The position numbers and the translations under genes were made by a program. The notes beneath the pieces are model-generated. The model was not told where the DNA came from, made no database searches, and was given only the letters and a program-made list of their open reading frames with translations. From the NCBI RefSeq assembly GCF_907164915.1, contig NC_061868.1, positions 29,757,939 through 29,821,938 on the forward strand: a stretch of 64,000 bases of DNA. Direction: 5' to 3'. Source of the DNA: Impatiens glandulifera. Taxonomy: Eukaryota > Streptophyta > Magnoliopsida > Ericales > Balsaminaceae. This document shows, one piece after another, positions 10,240 to 22,219 of the stretch. Every line of letters begins with the position of its first letter. The first letter of the stretch is position 1.

Positions 10240-10942
10240 TTCTCCGTCGTTTTGAGTAACGGAACGCTGAGTTCCATCTGGTTCCGTCAGCGGTCAGCGG
10301 TCTTGACTAACGGGGTTAGTCTATCCTGTTAGTTGATCCAGTGCGGGCGTGCGCGCGTAGTTCCGCTACAGTTGGGTGTCTGGTGCGCTCTGGGCTGTCG
10401 GATGAGATCTGGGCGCTCATCTGATGGTCCAGGATCCTGCTGCAAAGTTTTAGACATAAAATCAGCTATATAGGATTATGCAGTTATATTTTTATTTAAA
10501 AGGTTATTAAAATTCAAATTTAATTCCTTTTAAATCTATTTTTCGCCAAAAAATTCACAAAAAATATTTCTTGAATCATAATAATAATTATGATCATATT
10601 TTATTTTTCTCGGAATTTTTGGGAATTTTAGGGTATTTTATTTAATTGGTTTAAGTCATGAATTAAACATAAATCATGAATAAATCCTAATTAAATATTT
10701 TTAACCCCTTCCTTGGTCTAATTTGGGTAAAATATATACAAATATTTTATCCTCAAATTATTTTTATAATTTTGGAAAGTTTCTTTAATTAAGGTTTAAT
10801 TATCACAATAATTAATCCTTAATTATGTTTTAATTCCTTTTTCAAGTTATTTTGAATATAAAAATCCAAAATGCTATTTTAATATTATTAAACATAATAA
10901 TATTATTTTGCAAATAGGGTAAGTCAAATTTTCATGCTTACA
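10240..10942 (-). mobile_element. Inverted LTR fragment inserted in gag
   Basis: On the minus strand this starts TGTAAGCATGAAAATTTG at 10942 and follows the U3 of the family LTR: an AT-rich part, then the GC-rich block with the Pro-rich-looking CGCACGC/CGCGC stretch and AAACGAC near 10245, where it ends abruptly. It lacks the TATA, R and U5 portions. It matches 27280-27998 best by eye. It splits gag and probably replaced its middle. Confidence 0.7.
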
Positions 10943-10944
10943 CT

Positions 10945-11640
10945 AAGCAAAGGGCCACGCTACTAACAATTTCTAGTGCCCTCAAAGACCTGTTCCGGGA
11001 CTTGATCGATCAAAACGTGATCGCCAAGTCGGAAATAGAAAAGAATCCCCTACCGGATCATAAAGTCAACATGCTCACCACTGACGAAGCATCCCTTGAC
11101 CCTAAGGTGTTATTAGACCTAATCTATAACACCAAACCGTAAATCAACATGATCGATCCCTAGCCCAAGGAGAAGTCTAAAGCCTACTCCGATGAGACTT
11201 CTGAATAGTGGACATTGAAAATCACCGCCCACATCTATGCCTCGATATACATCACGACAATACGTGGTGGGACAAATTTTCAACCCAGTTTCATGAAAAC
11301 CACACCGGAAAACGTGTCATCACCCTCCCAACTTCCTGTAGGAACTAAAAGGGAAAATGAGCCCAAAGCTCTCAATCCATGAGAAAATCTCCTCAAATAA
11401 CTGAAAAGGAAAAATTCTAACATTTCCATATGGGAAATCCTAATATACTCTATCGAGCACAAGAAAGTAGTCATCAACGAGTTAAGCCAGACTAACGTCC
11501 CTGCCAATACCACCCCTAAAGAACTAGTAGGGATCATATCCGCTAGTTTGTAACAACATGATAGGCTTCGAAGACAATGATCTTCCGTCAGCCGAACCAA
11601 ATAATGACAAAGCCCACTACATTTCTATGAAAATAGAGGG
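10945..11640 (+). pseudogene. Tat-type gag, 3' part, degenerate
   Basis: The reading resumes after the inverted LTR with TISSALKDLFRDLIDQNVI and NPLPDHKVNMLTTDEASL, as in the gag C-terminus of Tat elements, and then degenerates with several in-frame TAA/TAG codons through 11640. No zinc knuckle could be recognised. It leads directly to the protease. Confidence 0.6.
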
Positions 11641-11652
11641 AAAATTGAGCTA

Positions 11653-12300
11653 ATGGTCTTGATAGACAATGAATCTGCCCTCAATATATGTCCTTGGAGG
11701 ACACTTGAGAGGATAGATGTACCCCGAGACAAGATCATACCATATGACCTGTATTTTAGAGGTTTCAACAGTTCTCATCGCAAGATAATGGGTTGTTTCA
11801 AGTGCACTATCCAAGTTGTCGGAATCCCCTTTCAGATTGACTTTTGTGTCATCAACATGTAGTCTTCCAATAACTTGATCTTAAGAAGTCCATGGCTTCA
11901 TCAAGCCAAGGCTCTAGTCTCTACCCTAAATCAAAAGTTAAGGTCCATCGCCAACAACCAAGTTGTTATAGTCAACGACACAACTGACATCACAATAGTG
12001 ATTGGGTCTACCCACATCAATGCTCCTAAAGTTGAACTAAGCGGGTTCGAGATATGTCCAATCCTCAGAAGGTATAGACTTATTCAAACACCCTGACTTC
12101 AGTGTATACAACTTCCCCTCTTTCAGAATGATACGCCAAATGGGATATTTCTCAGGCATGGGCTTAGGCCTAAATGCCATCGACATGACATAATTCCCAC
12201 AACTATGTTGTAATATGGATCGACACAGACTAGGATACATCCCTACAAGATTCGAAGAAATCTGCAAGGAAATGAGGTCAATGCTCACAAAAAGTCATCA
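11653..12300 (+). pseudogene. Tat protease and G-patch-like segment
   Basis: An aspartic protease of Tat form: MVLIDNESALNICPWRTLER, then an in-frame TAG (11860) and LILRSPWLHQAKALVSTL. The catalytic D-[ST/N]-G reads D-N-E, so the key glycine is lost and the enzyme would be dead. After a frame change the sequence reads MGYFSGMGLGLNAID, similar to the GY..G.GLG G-patch motif found between protease and RT in this lineage. The frame is then broken by the LINE tail. Confidence 0.75.
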
Positions 12301-12619
12301 TCAAATGAAATAGTTCAATCATCAATAAAGAATCCTAGAGCTAAACAGGTGATTAAGCAAAGTAGGTGGGTTGTGAGAGCAGCAGATTGGATCCAAAAGT
12401 AGCGGAAATGATATTGGCTACATTGGACAAGAATGTTAAGTAGTATGATTGGTTTGCTTTAGTTGTCTATAATCTTTGTTTTTGTTTGCTTCTAATCATA
12501 CACTTTAGTGTCGTTTGATTCTTTTAATCAAGGTTAGGGTTTGTCTATATTTGATAATTGACATTTTCTCCCACTTTTGGGTTCTTAATAAAATAGCGTT
12601 ATGGTGTTTTACCAAAAAA
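12275..12619 (+). mobile_element. 5'-truncated LINE tail inserted in Tat pol
   Basis: About 345 bp of unrelated sequence ending in a T-rich 3' UTR, an AATAAAA-like signal and GTTTTACC followed by a short A-run. It is flanked by direct repeats ATCTGCAAGGAAA (12260-12272) and ATCCGCAAGGAAA (12620-12632), one mismatch in 13. The pol coding phrase FEEICKE before it continues as KERISKRHIDVPS after it, as expected for target-primed insertion. The short A-tail and drift in the duplication indicate an old event. Confidence 0.7.
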
Positions 12620-12879
12620 ATCCGCAAGGAAAGGATATCCAAACGACACATAGATGTTCCATCAACCTTGAATGGACAGTTCATCCGCGAAGGATAAAGC
12701 ACCCTATGCTTTGACTTCCCCGAACCATTTACCAATCCAAATTTATGAAGTTCTCGAAATCTTTTCAGATTGTCCTGATAATCCTAACTCCTCTATTTGA
12801 ATGATTAGTGGTGTGATGCCCTCCAAAACTTGGCTCGGATTCCCACGACAACTCTAGCTCATGAATCTAGCTATCTCGG

Positions 12880-13780
12880 TTATCAAGAAATCGACCCTCT
12901 TTCATCCATCGATGTTGTGATCGATGAATGTAGAACTCCTTCTCCTTTCCTATGTAGAGAGATGTTAAATACTATACATTCCTCTATATCCTGAAACTAT
13001 GTCTATGAAGCAAAAGCTCAAAAGGATGAAGAGGAAGTCGTGAGTAAAATCTGAAAGGAAGTGTGAAAGCAACTCGATGCTGGATTTCTCGAGGTAGTGG
13101 AATATCCTACTTGGACAACCAACGTGGTTCCTATCCTAACAAAACATGGGAGACTACGCGTGTGTGTAGACTATTGGGATTTGAATAAGGCCATCCCTAA
13201 AGACCATTTCCCGATACCGCACATCGACATACTAGTCGATCAAGCCGCCAACTCTGAACTGTTATCATTCACGGACGAATTCTTATGATACAACCAAATC
13301 CTGATGGCCCCGCAAGATAAGGAAAAGACCACACTCATAACAGAAGTTGGAACATTTTGTTATAGGAGGATGTCTTTCGGTCTTAAAAACGCGGGAGCCA
13401 CCTATCAAAGGGAATCCATCATGATTCGTCATGACATGATCCACAAGGAAGTGGAAGTATATATCGATGACATGATTTTTAAATCGAAGGATCGAGAAGG
13501 GCATGTCTTAAACCTCGAAAAATTCCTACAGCGAATTAGGAAATACCAGTTATGACTCAACCCGAAGAAATGCACTTTCGGAGTTATAAATGGTAAAATA
13601 CTAGGCTTCTTAATCACACAAAGTGGCATCGAAGTCGACCCCTCTAAGATTGAAGTAATCTCGGCAATGTCGGTCCCTCGAAACGAAAGAGAGGTCCGAG
13701 GATTTTTGGGTAAAATCCAATACATTAGCCGATTCATTAGTAAGCTTACTATGACATGCGATCCAATATTTAAGCTACTA
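12880..13780 (+). pseudogene. Tat reverse transcriptase
   Basis: Largely in one frame from 13097: VVPILTKHGRLRVCVDYWDLN, AIPKDHFPIPHIDILVDQ, a stop at 13286, then QILMAPQDKEKTTLITEVGT, RRMSFGLKNAGATYQR, VEVYIDDMIFKSK and a stop at 13554 followed by LNPKKCTFGVINGKILGFLI. The YIDDM catalytic box is present and the gypsy thumb and connection motifs follow. Three or more stops plus upstream frameshifts make it a pseudogene. Confidence 0.88.
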
Positions 13781-13789
13781 AAGAAAGAT

Positions 13790-14180
13790 CAATAATTCAT
13801 ATGGGATAAAGATTGTCAACTAGCCTTTGAAAGAATCAAGGATTATCTAAAATCCCCTCCCATATTTATGCCGCTTAGAGCTGACATTCCTCTTATCCTA
13901 TATCATATTGTTACAAACACAACCATGAGAAGCTTGTTGGCTCAAGAAAACGAGGATAAACTGAAACGGTTGTGTACTACATCAATAAAAGGATGACTAA
14001 TTGTGAACTTAATTACACTCCAGTTGAGAAAATATGTTGGGAATTAACATGGGTCGCCAAAAGGTTGAGACACTACATGCAAGTCTACCCTATTAAGTTG
14101 GTATCAAGACTAGACCCGATTCATTTCTTGTTCCAACAAACTCTTCTGTCACCAAGGCTAGACAAATAGATGATGATGTT
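13790..14180 (+). pseudogene. Tat first RNase H region, degenerate
   Basis: Directly downstream of RT come FIWDKDCQLAFERIKDYL and SPPIFMPLRADIPLILY, the usual bridge from RT to RNase H in gypsy elements, then an aligned but frameshifted tract including ELTWVAKRLRHYMQVYPIKL at about 14040. Catalytic acidic residues cannot be placed confidently. Stops are frequent. Confidence 0.65.
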
Positions 14181-14324
14181 ATCCGAATAAGATATAGCCT
14201 ACACAGTACATAAGTCTATTAAAGAAAGCGTTGTTGAAGACTTCCTTGCTGACCAACCCATCATTGTTGAGTCCGAAAATGAACTCGAATTCCCCGATGA
14301 GGAAATTATGAGCATAACATTAGA

Positions 14325-14720
14325 CATGGAAATTGATGTTTGATGGGGCTTCCGGAAAATAGGGTTACATAATTGGGATATTGTTAGTTGACCTGAAAGG
14401 GACGTACACCACAATATCCACAAAACTCGAATATTCCCATCACCAATAGTGAGGCCAAATACGAGGCATGCCTCTCAGGTCTACAGTTGGCCTTTGAAAA
14501 AGAGGAAACCAAACTAGATTTCATTGACAACTCTAATCTGGTTATATCATAGGCTAATGGCACGTGGCAAGTGAAAGGAGAAAATTTGAAACCCTACCAT
14601 GACCACCTAACCAAACTCATGAAAAAATTTGATCAAGTATTGTTTGTTCACGCTCTAAGAAGCCAAATCACTTTGTGGATGCCATGTCTCCTTTAACAGT
14701 CATGACTCAAATTCATGATG
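14325..14720 (+). pseudogene. Second (archaeal-type-like) RNase H of the Tat element
   Basis: A second RNase H-like stretch begins with FDGASGK near 14337, continues as IGILLVDLKGTYTTIST, and in shifted frames as AKYEACLSGLQLAFEKEE and HFVDAMSPLTV. An extra RNase H between the native one and integrase is diagnostic of the Tat lineage. It carries several stops and at least two frameshifts. Confidence 0.65.
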
Positions 14721-14879
14721 GAATCAAAGTCAAACCACTAAAAATCCGACAAAAGCAACGACCTTCTTTTGAATCACGAGCAGTCACTTCCTGTGAGAAT
14801 GCTATTAAACCTTGGTACGATACTCTTAAGAAGTAAATTGAGTATGGAGAATAGCCTTCACATTTCCGAGATAAGGAAC

Positions 14880-16029
14880 GACGGGCTTTACGCCAGTATT
14901 CCACAAACTATGTTTGGATTGCCAACCGATTGTACCATCGATCTTCGATAGTCAAAACATGTTCTACAAAGATAATCTTGAGTCCAAGAGGTTCATGGAA
15001 GAAGTACATGCAAGTACATATTGCCCCCACATGAATGGAATGGATTTAGCCAAGAAAGTATTGTCTAAGATATTATTAGTAAAACCCTGAACTAGAATGT
15101 GTGAGTTATGTAATAAGTTGTCAACAATGCCAAATCTATGTTAACATAAATCATACATTGTCCTCGTTTCTCTACAACATGACTTCCCCTTGGCCCTTCT
15201 CTACATGGGACATCGACATAATCGAGAAAATCTATCCCCACGCGTCAAAAGTTCATACTCGTCTCTATAGACTACTTCACCAAATGGATTGAAGCAGCCT
15301 CCTACAAAGTCTTGAAATTATCTCAAATGGAAAAGTTTATCCGAACTAGCATCATTGTTAGGTATGGAGTTCCTCACGCCATGATTTCAGATAATGATCG
15401 ACACTTTCAATGAAAAGTGTTGCAATTACTCAACGAGTTCAAGATCGAGTATCACAAATAATCACCTTATAGACCCTAAACTAATGGTGCAGTCGAAGAG
15501 GCAAACAAAAACATGATTAGGATCATCAAGAAGATGACCAGCGCGTACAAGGACTAACATTAGAACCTCCCATATGTCTTATGGGGATATCGTACAACCG
15601 GTCGAACTTCGACGGAGAAAACTCCCTACTCTCTAGTTTACGACATGGACACCGTACAACATTCCAACTCTAAGAGTACTTTTAGAAAGCTTCGTCGTAA
15701 AAAAAGACTAACTCAAATCTCGATATGACCAACTAACGTTAATGGAGAATAAAAGGTTAAACGCTTTATGCAAAACCCAGGTCTAACAAAAACGAATGCC
15801 AGACACCTTCAACTAGAGAGTAAAACCTATAAACCTTAAAAAAGGTGATCTAGTTCTCAAACGAACCCGGGAACTCTTAGACTCTAGGGGCAAGTTTCAA
15901 CCCCAATGGGAAGGACCCTTCCTACTTAAGAAAATCATCTTTGGAAGAGTTCTCTGCCTATCTAACATAAAAGATGAAAAGTTCATTGTGCCAAGCAATC
16001 TCGATGCGCTTAAGAAATATTTTGTATAA
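14880..16029 (+). pseudogene. Tat integrase, degenerate
   Basis: An N-terminal zinc-binding region is visible as EVHASTYCPHMNGMDLAKK followed by an MCELCNK-like pair. The core starts with YNMTSPWPFSTWDIDIIEKI (first catalytic Asp), and after a frameshift the C-terminal half carries RIIKKMTSAYKD-like phrases. The pol frame closes at NLDALKKYFV-stop (TAA 16027-16029). No chromodomain is seen, consistent with Tat. The 55986-56853 copy covers the same region of a second element. Confidence 0.75.
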
Positions 16030-17440
16030 TATCAAGCATGCGCTTAAGAATTCACTCCTAAGTTTTGTATAACTTGCAACATGGAAAAATGACTCAAAGT
16101 CCAAACTATGGAGACTTGATTCTTCTTAGTGAAAAAAAAGAAAGATACGTAGGCAACCTACATGTTTGCGGACCTAGTCTCAAGTAAATTAATAAAACCC
16201 CCAGTCCCTCCCTCAAAAGAAAAGAAAATATTTTGAGAAAGGAAGAAAACCTCAATCTCATTCTAGAACCGATGTTTCAAATTTTTGGAAACAAGTAGGG
16301 GCAAAGCCAAGAGCATCGCTTCCTATCTAGTGATATTCTCAAAACTAAAACAAGGATTTCACAATAAACCTGATTCAAAAGATATCGGTCATAAGCTCAT
16401 TTTCGTTTGTAGACGATTATCTTGAGAGAAACCCCCCATCGAAGATTTTTGCAAAAAAAAACCTGAATAAACCCCATAAAAGCGAGGTTTAAAGCCCCAA
16501 ATTGAGAAAGGACACCTCATCGCTACTTTTGTAAAAGTGGAGAGGTTTAAGACTTATGTTTTGGAAAAAATCAAAAAAGATAAAGAATGTGCATGTGTTG
16601 GTTGAGGTATTGAAATCACCATTTGTGCTCACCCAATATCTCAATCTTGATTGCTACGACACTAGCAGAATATATTGATTCTACTAGATACACCTCGGGA
16701 ATGAAAAAGAAAACGGCTCAAGTGATTGAGGTATTGAAATCATCATCATGTGCCTACCCAAGATTTGAATCTTGATTGCATATGGAAAAGGCAAGGATGT
16801 ATCGATTCTACCAGATATATCTGCCACAAAACAATGAAAAAAGAGAAAATTTGTATATAAAAACCCAAAGCAGAGAGTCAAAAGCCTCTCCCAAATGTTT
16901 TTGCGACGAGTCAAACTTTCAAGAAATGCGATTCAGGGCCGAGAAACCAAAAATAAGTTGCACTCTTTTATCAAAAGGTCAAAATATTGACCGCCTTCCT
17001 CGAGGGTTATAATCATCGATAATCGTTTGTACATGAGATCGAATTTATAGCCGATATCTCGAAAGTTGGGGAAAAAGAAATCTGATTCCATAATGAAAGA
17101 AAAATCATCACAAATGACAAAAGAATATTCAAAGCCTAACCCTGAATACGTTTCAAATCCGAAAACGTCATGATTCATTCCAAATGATCAAGATCCGTTC
17201 CAATCTCGAAAAAAAGAGATAAACAAGGATAAGTACTAGGGAAACAAAAAAAATGTTTCTTTATTCAAAAACATGAGTCATTTATCCACCAATAAAGCTC
17301 AAAACTGTCGACCGACGGATTTCAACTAACTATGAAGAACATTTTAAAAATAAAAGGGAAACAAGGATTCTGTCGAAATATTCCCTTAAAAGGCATCGAG
17401 CCGCGACCAATATTGCAAAAGCAAAATAAGAAAAATCGAT
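16030..17440 (+). other. Proximal 3' UTR of the Tat element with a duplicated 120-bp block
   Basis: Non-coding. Just after pol is a phrase GATACGTAGGCAACCTACAT (16144-16163) of the kind that recurs downstream of pol in the second element (GAATACGTAGGCAG). A block beginning GGTTGAGGTATTGAAATCA (about 16599) is repeated at about 16722, each copy ending TTCTAC(T/C)AGATA. A counterpart pair occurs at 58280-58510. Small frames such as 16776-17012 are not credible genes. Confidence 0.55.
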
Positions 17441-19510
17441 TCTCCTAAACCCTATCTATTAATAGGTACATGAGATTGTTCGTACACAATTCTGTTCAAA
17501 CCCTAATTGTAATAAGGTATCCAAAACTCTATATGTCGATAGGTACGTGAGATTGTTCGTATACAATCCCGTTCAAACCTTGATTGTAATTAGGTATCCA
17601 AAACCCTATATGTCGATAGGTACGTGAAATTGTTCGTACACAATCTCGTTCAAACCTTAATTGTAATTAGGTATCCAAAACTCTATCTGTAGATAGGTGC
17701 AATAGATCGTTTATACGACTCCACTAAAAACCCTAGTTGTTATTAAGTATTTAAACCCTATCTGTTGATAGGTACGTGAGATCATTTGTACCTAATCTCG
17801 TATGTAAACTATATATGTCAATAGGCCGAGACATTGTTTGTACACAACTCCATGACTAAACCATATTTGTTGATAGGTACGTGAGATCGTTCGTATCCGA
17901 TCCCGTCTTTAAACCCTAATTGTATTTAAGTGTCTAAACCCTATCTGTTGATAGATGCAATAGATCATTTTTATACGATTCTACTAAAAACCCTAGTTGT
18001 AATTAAGTATCTAAAACTCTATCTATTGATAGGTACGTGAGATCGTTCGTACACGATCCCGTCTATAAACCCTATATATCGATAGGTACGAGAAATCGTT
18101 AGTAAATGATTCCGTTCTAAGCCTTGTCTATTCACAAGAAGAGAGATCATTAGTAAGATGGTTCATTAACAATCTTGTCTATCGACGATGACTTGAGATC
18201 ATACACACATGGTCCAAAGAAAACCCTAATCGTAGTTAGGTATCTAAATCATATATATCGATAGGTACGTGAGATCATTCGTACGCGATCCCGTTTGTAA
18301 ACCCTATTTATTAATAGGTCGAGACATCATTTGTACATGATTCTGTTAAAAACCCTATTTGTTGATAGGTCGAGATATCGTTTATACATGATTCTGCTAA
18401 AACTCTATCTCTCGATAGGTAACCTCTCTCGCAACATTACTACGGCTAAGTATCTCAAAGACAAAGCCCTATTCCATGATAGGTCTTCACATGGAATCAT
18501 ATCTCTCGAATAGGTATCTCAAACCCCATCACTTGTATAGGTACTCAAGCAAACCCTATCTCTTGATATGTATTCCTCAAAAACCCTTTTTATCAATAGG
18601 TCGAGACATTGTTTATACACGATTTCGTTGAAACCCTATCTCTCGATAGGTATCCTCTCTCACAACATCAATGCAATCAAACTCTATCTATTGATAGATT
18701 CTCCAAGCCTTGTCTGTTAATGAACCTTCCCCAGAGATCATTTATACATGATCCAATCACACGAAATCCAATCATTCGAATAGGTAAATAAAACCATATC
18801 GCTTGAATAGGTACCCCAAAGCCCTATCAATTACATATGTACTCAAACAAAAACCCTATCACTCGATAGGTCCTCACACAAAACCCTATCGCTCGCATAG
18901 GTCTTCCAAACTCCATCTTTCAATAAATCCTTCACCCTTGTTTTTCAACAAGCACACGACGATTATTTGTACATAATCCCGAGAAAACCCTATCACTCGA
19001 TAGGTCCTCGAATAAAACCTTATCGCTCGCATATGTATCACAAACCCTATCGCTCACATAAGTAATCAAGCAAACCCTATCTCTTGATAGATATCCAATC
19101 AAAACCCTATTTCTCAAAAGGTAATTTTCCAAATCATAAAAGTTAAGCCTTGTTTGTCAACAAGCACACGACGATCATTTATACATGATCCTGCCCAAAC
19201 TCAATTATCATAAAACCCTGTTACACTAACAAGTACCTCAAAAGCCTGTCTCTCGATATCACTCATGCCTTGTCTATTCACAAGCAAAGCGATTATTTGT
19301 ATATAATCTTGTTCAAAACCCTATCTTCCGATGGGTAATCTCACTAAACCAAGTCTTTCAAATCCTATCATTTGAATAAGTATGCTCCAAACCCTATCCC
19401 TCGATAGGTATTTAAGCCTTGTTTGTTGACAAGCACAATGATTATTTGTATATGATCATGTTTCAAATCCTATCTCACGATATGTACTCTAATGAAGTGC
19501 ATGTTCTTTG
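17440..19510 (+). repeat. 3'-UTR tandem array made of alternating short hairpins
   Basis: About two kilobases of degenerate tandem repeats, roughly 80-bp units at the left end and shorter, more scrambled ones to the right. A typical unit holds CCCTATCTGTTGATAGG (stem CCTATC/GATAGG), then ACGTGAGATCGTTCGTACACGATC (two pieces: GATCGT and ACGATC pair), then CCTAATTGTAATTAGG. Many units start AAACCCTA, close to the plant telo-box AAACCCTAA. Long tandem-repeat 3' UTRs are known for the Tat/Ogre lineage. Codon frames across it are noise. Confidence 0.8.
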
Positions 19511-20110
19511 TTACCGTCCTATTCCGATCCCGTTCTATGATACTGTTCTGTTCTAGTTCCGTTCAAAATCATATCTTATAATAGGTACTCCAATGATGTT
19601 CTGCTCCTAGTTCTCGACACGAAAACATATATGTTGATAGCACCATGATTATTTATACATGATCATTCCCCCACCTCACCTATGTGTGAATTCCACGGAA
19701 AGTTTGTCAACTTTCGTCAGAACCTTAGTCATTTATACATGACTAAGACATGAATAATCTATTGATATTTATGATAATAGGAATTGATGTCTCAATATCT
19801 ATAATCACCTTTATCCCTTGGATTTTACGGGTATTCTGTTAAGTTTTGTAGAACATGATTTTTAAGAATGATCATTGTTAGGAAAAGACACCAAGGAAAG
19901 AATTCCCTAAAGCAACGCTCGAAAGAACATCGACAAATGCTATGTATTGCATCAACATTTCACTCTAAACGTAACAAGCTATAGATTCAATCTTTATAAA
20001 TCTCCTCATTATAAATTGGACAAGATAAACTAGCATTTAATGTCATACTCGAATTAGCGTTTTCAAAAACCAAGTTTGTTATATTCAAACTCGATTCGAG
20101 AGGGGCACTC
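19511..20110 (+). other. Distal 3' UTR and polypurine tract of the Tat element
   Basis: Unique-looking AT-rich sequence after the array, closing with CGAGAGGGGCACTC directly before the LTR start at 20111. That purine-rich run is the likely plus-strand priming site. Confidence 0.6.
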
Positions 20111-20804
20111 TGTAAGCACTAAAAATCTATACTCCAATTTATTATATTAAAATATTTATTTTGACTTATTTTTGAATAAATAAAGTCAAAATAATTAACC
20201 CCATGACCAAAAATACATCAAATTAATTAATTTGATTAATTATTGTGATAATTAAAGTCTAATTAATTAAGAAAAATGGTCAAAATTATAAAAATAAAAT
20301 TTTTTCAGATAAATGATGTATCCATTTATCTAAAAATAATTTTAGAAAAATTAAGGGACAAAAATAAATAATTTTGAGTGAATTTTGTATCCAATTCACC
20401 TATAAGAATTATTTATTTAAATCCTAAAAATATACAAAATAAATAAAATAAATTGGTAAAATATTTTCCATATTTATTTTAATATTTTGTGTATTTGAAA
20501 AGATCAAAATTAAATCCAAAAGGGTGAAATAAAAATCAATTTCAAACAAACCCTTAAGGTTTTAAATACAAAATAAATTCATAATCGAGCGTGGCCAAAA
20601 CCAGGAGAATAAGTTATAACAACATCCTCACACGTTGGATCAACCTTAGATCCTCATCCAACGCTCTAAGCGCTTCCATAGAGCCGGTTGTAGCCAAGTA
20701 GAAGCGCACACGCGGAGTAGAGGAGCACCAAACGGCCGCTAGCTAAACGCTAACAGACCGCTCAAGTGCTAACAGAACGCCAACAGAACGCCAGACGCGC
20801 ATCC

Positions 20805-20818
20805 AAACGACGTCGTTT
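20805..20818 (+). promoter_or_regulatory. Conserved U3 palindrome AAACGACGTCGTTT
   Basis: A perfect 14-bp palindrome, with flanks CCAAACGACGTCGTTTTGG, about 270 bp upstream of the TATA box. Its centre, GACGTC, is the core recognised by many plant bZIP factors. The site persists in recognisable form in the other LTRs (9034, 27289, 10243, 2785) although flanking U3 has diverged, which suggests it matters for LTR transcription. Confidence 0.5.
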
Positions 20819-21088
20819 TGGCCATGTTCTTCATCTTCATCGCGATTGCCGATTAGATAAATATGGAGAACACCAATCGATTTTGACTTTTTGGAACTCA
20901 GCCATTTTTTTATGGTTTTGACTAATTTAAAAGTCAAAATGATCACCCTACGATGGTGATCATTCTCCCATACGAAACTAGGGATGAATCACCTTATTTT
21001 GGCAACCACTTACCAAGAACAGTCAAAAGTCATTAATGACTTTTGGCTAATTCAAGCCACTATGCTTCCCCAACCGGTCTAAGATGAG

Positions 21089-21095
21089 TATAAAT
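21089..21095 (+). promoter_or_regulatory. LTR TATA box
   Basis: TATAAAT within GATGAGTATAAATTC. The equivalent positions of the other copies are TATAAATA at 9312 (+), TATTTATA at 27011 on the plus strand (minus-strand LTR) and CTATTTATA at 2507. It sits where U3 should end, so R should start roughly 30 bp downstream. Confidence 0.6.
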
Positions 21096-22219
21096 TCTCC
21101 CCTCAACTCATTCTAGACATAACCTACCAACACAAAAGTCTTAAATCAAAGAAAATCAAAATCCACCATTAAAGCTTCAACACTTCGGATTTTTTGAATT
21201 TCCTTTCAAAACCCTTAAGCTTGGCTCTGTGCATCCAGAAAGCTTCCCTTAGGATCAATGAGTGTTCTCCAATCCATGGTTAGGCTCCAATAAACCTCTA
21301 ATTCATATTCACAATATGAATTTGAAATTTTTATATTTAAAATTAGAAAAGCTTGTGGGCTTGCTGTTATGTGATTTTATGATTGAAATTCATCTCTAGA
21401 TGATTTATGAGCTATCTAGATAGGATATAACCGATCAATCAATCTAAATAACAAAAAACCAAATTTGAATTTCAAAAATAAAAAATGGGTTTGGTGTTCT
21501 TGGGTTATTCGATCGAATCACAACCCAGAAAACTTCCCAACATGATTGTAATGATGTTAGGAAATTATTTGGATCATGTTTGATCAATATCAAATTTTTC
21601 CAAAAAAAATTGAAATTATGATTTCTTGAATTGGGTTAAACTATGATCCAATGTTCTTGTTTTTGTATCAATCAAGTGTATATGATATAAATAAGCTATT
21701 GGCTAACTCCTTTCACTTCAAAACAACTTTAAAATTAAAAACCCAAATTTTGATCATAAACTATTTTAAACAAATTGATCATCATCTAGGTTCATCCATG
21801 CTTTGAGATGAAAATCAGCATGTTCCTAGAAGCTTTGTGAAGCTACCCAAACTATTGGATCAAAGAATTAGAGCTAAAAAAACTTATTTTAAAAATTAAT
21901 TTTTGGTGTTCTTAAGGACCGAGCCTTTTAGCCTAGGACTATGAGATCCGGACCGAGAAATCAAAATGAAAATTTTAGTCTAGGACCGTGGAGCCGACTG
22001 AAATTTTTTATTAGGACTGAGGAGTCTGACCGATGTTCTTGAGCTAGGACCATAGCATATGACCGGTGTTCTTGAACTAGGACCGATAGGTCCAACCGAA
22101 GATTTCTTGCCTAAACTGAGGGACTTAACCTAGGACTGATGTTTCTAACATAGGATCAAGTACCCTTTTCACCTAGGATCGATGTTTCGAACCTATGACC
22201 GATCTTTCTAGCCTAGGAC

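Noticed and set aside
17440..19510. Regular repeats with interspersed segments resembling a CRISPR array
   Set aside because: The intervening segments are themselves repeated, unit length drifts, no cas genes exist and the context is a plant retrotransposon 3' UTR.
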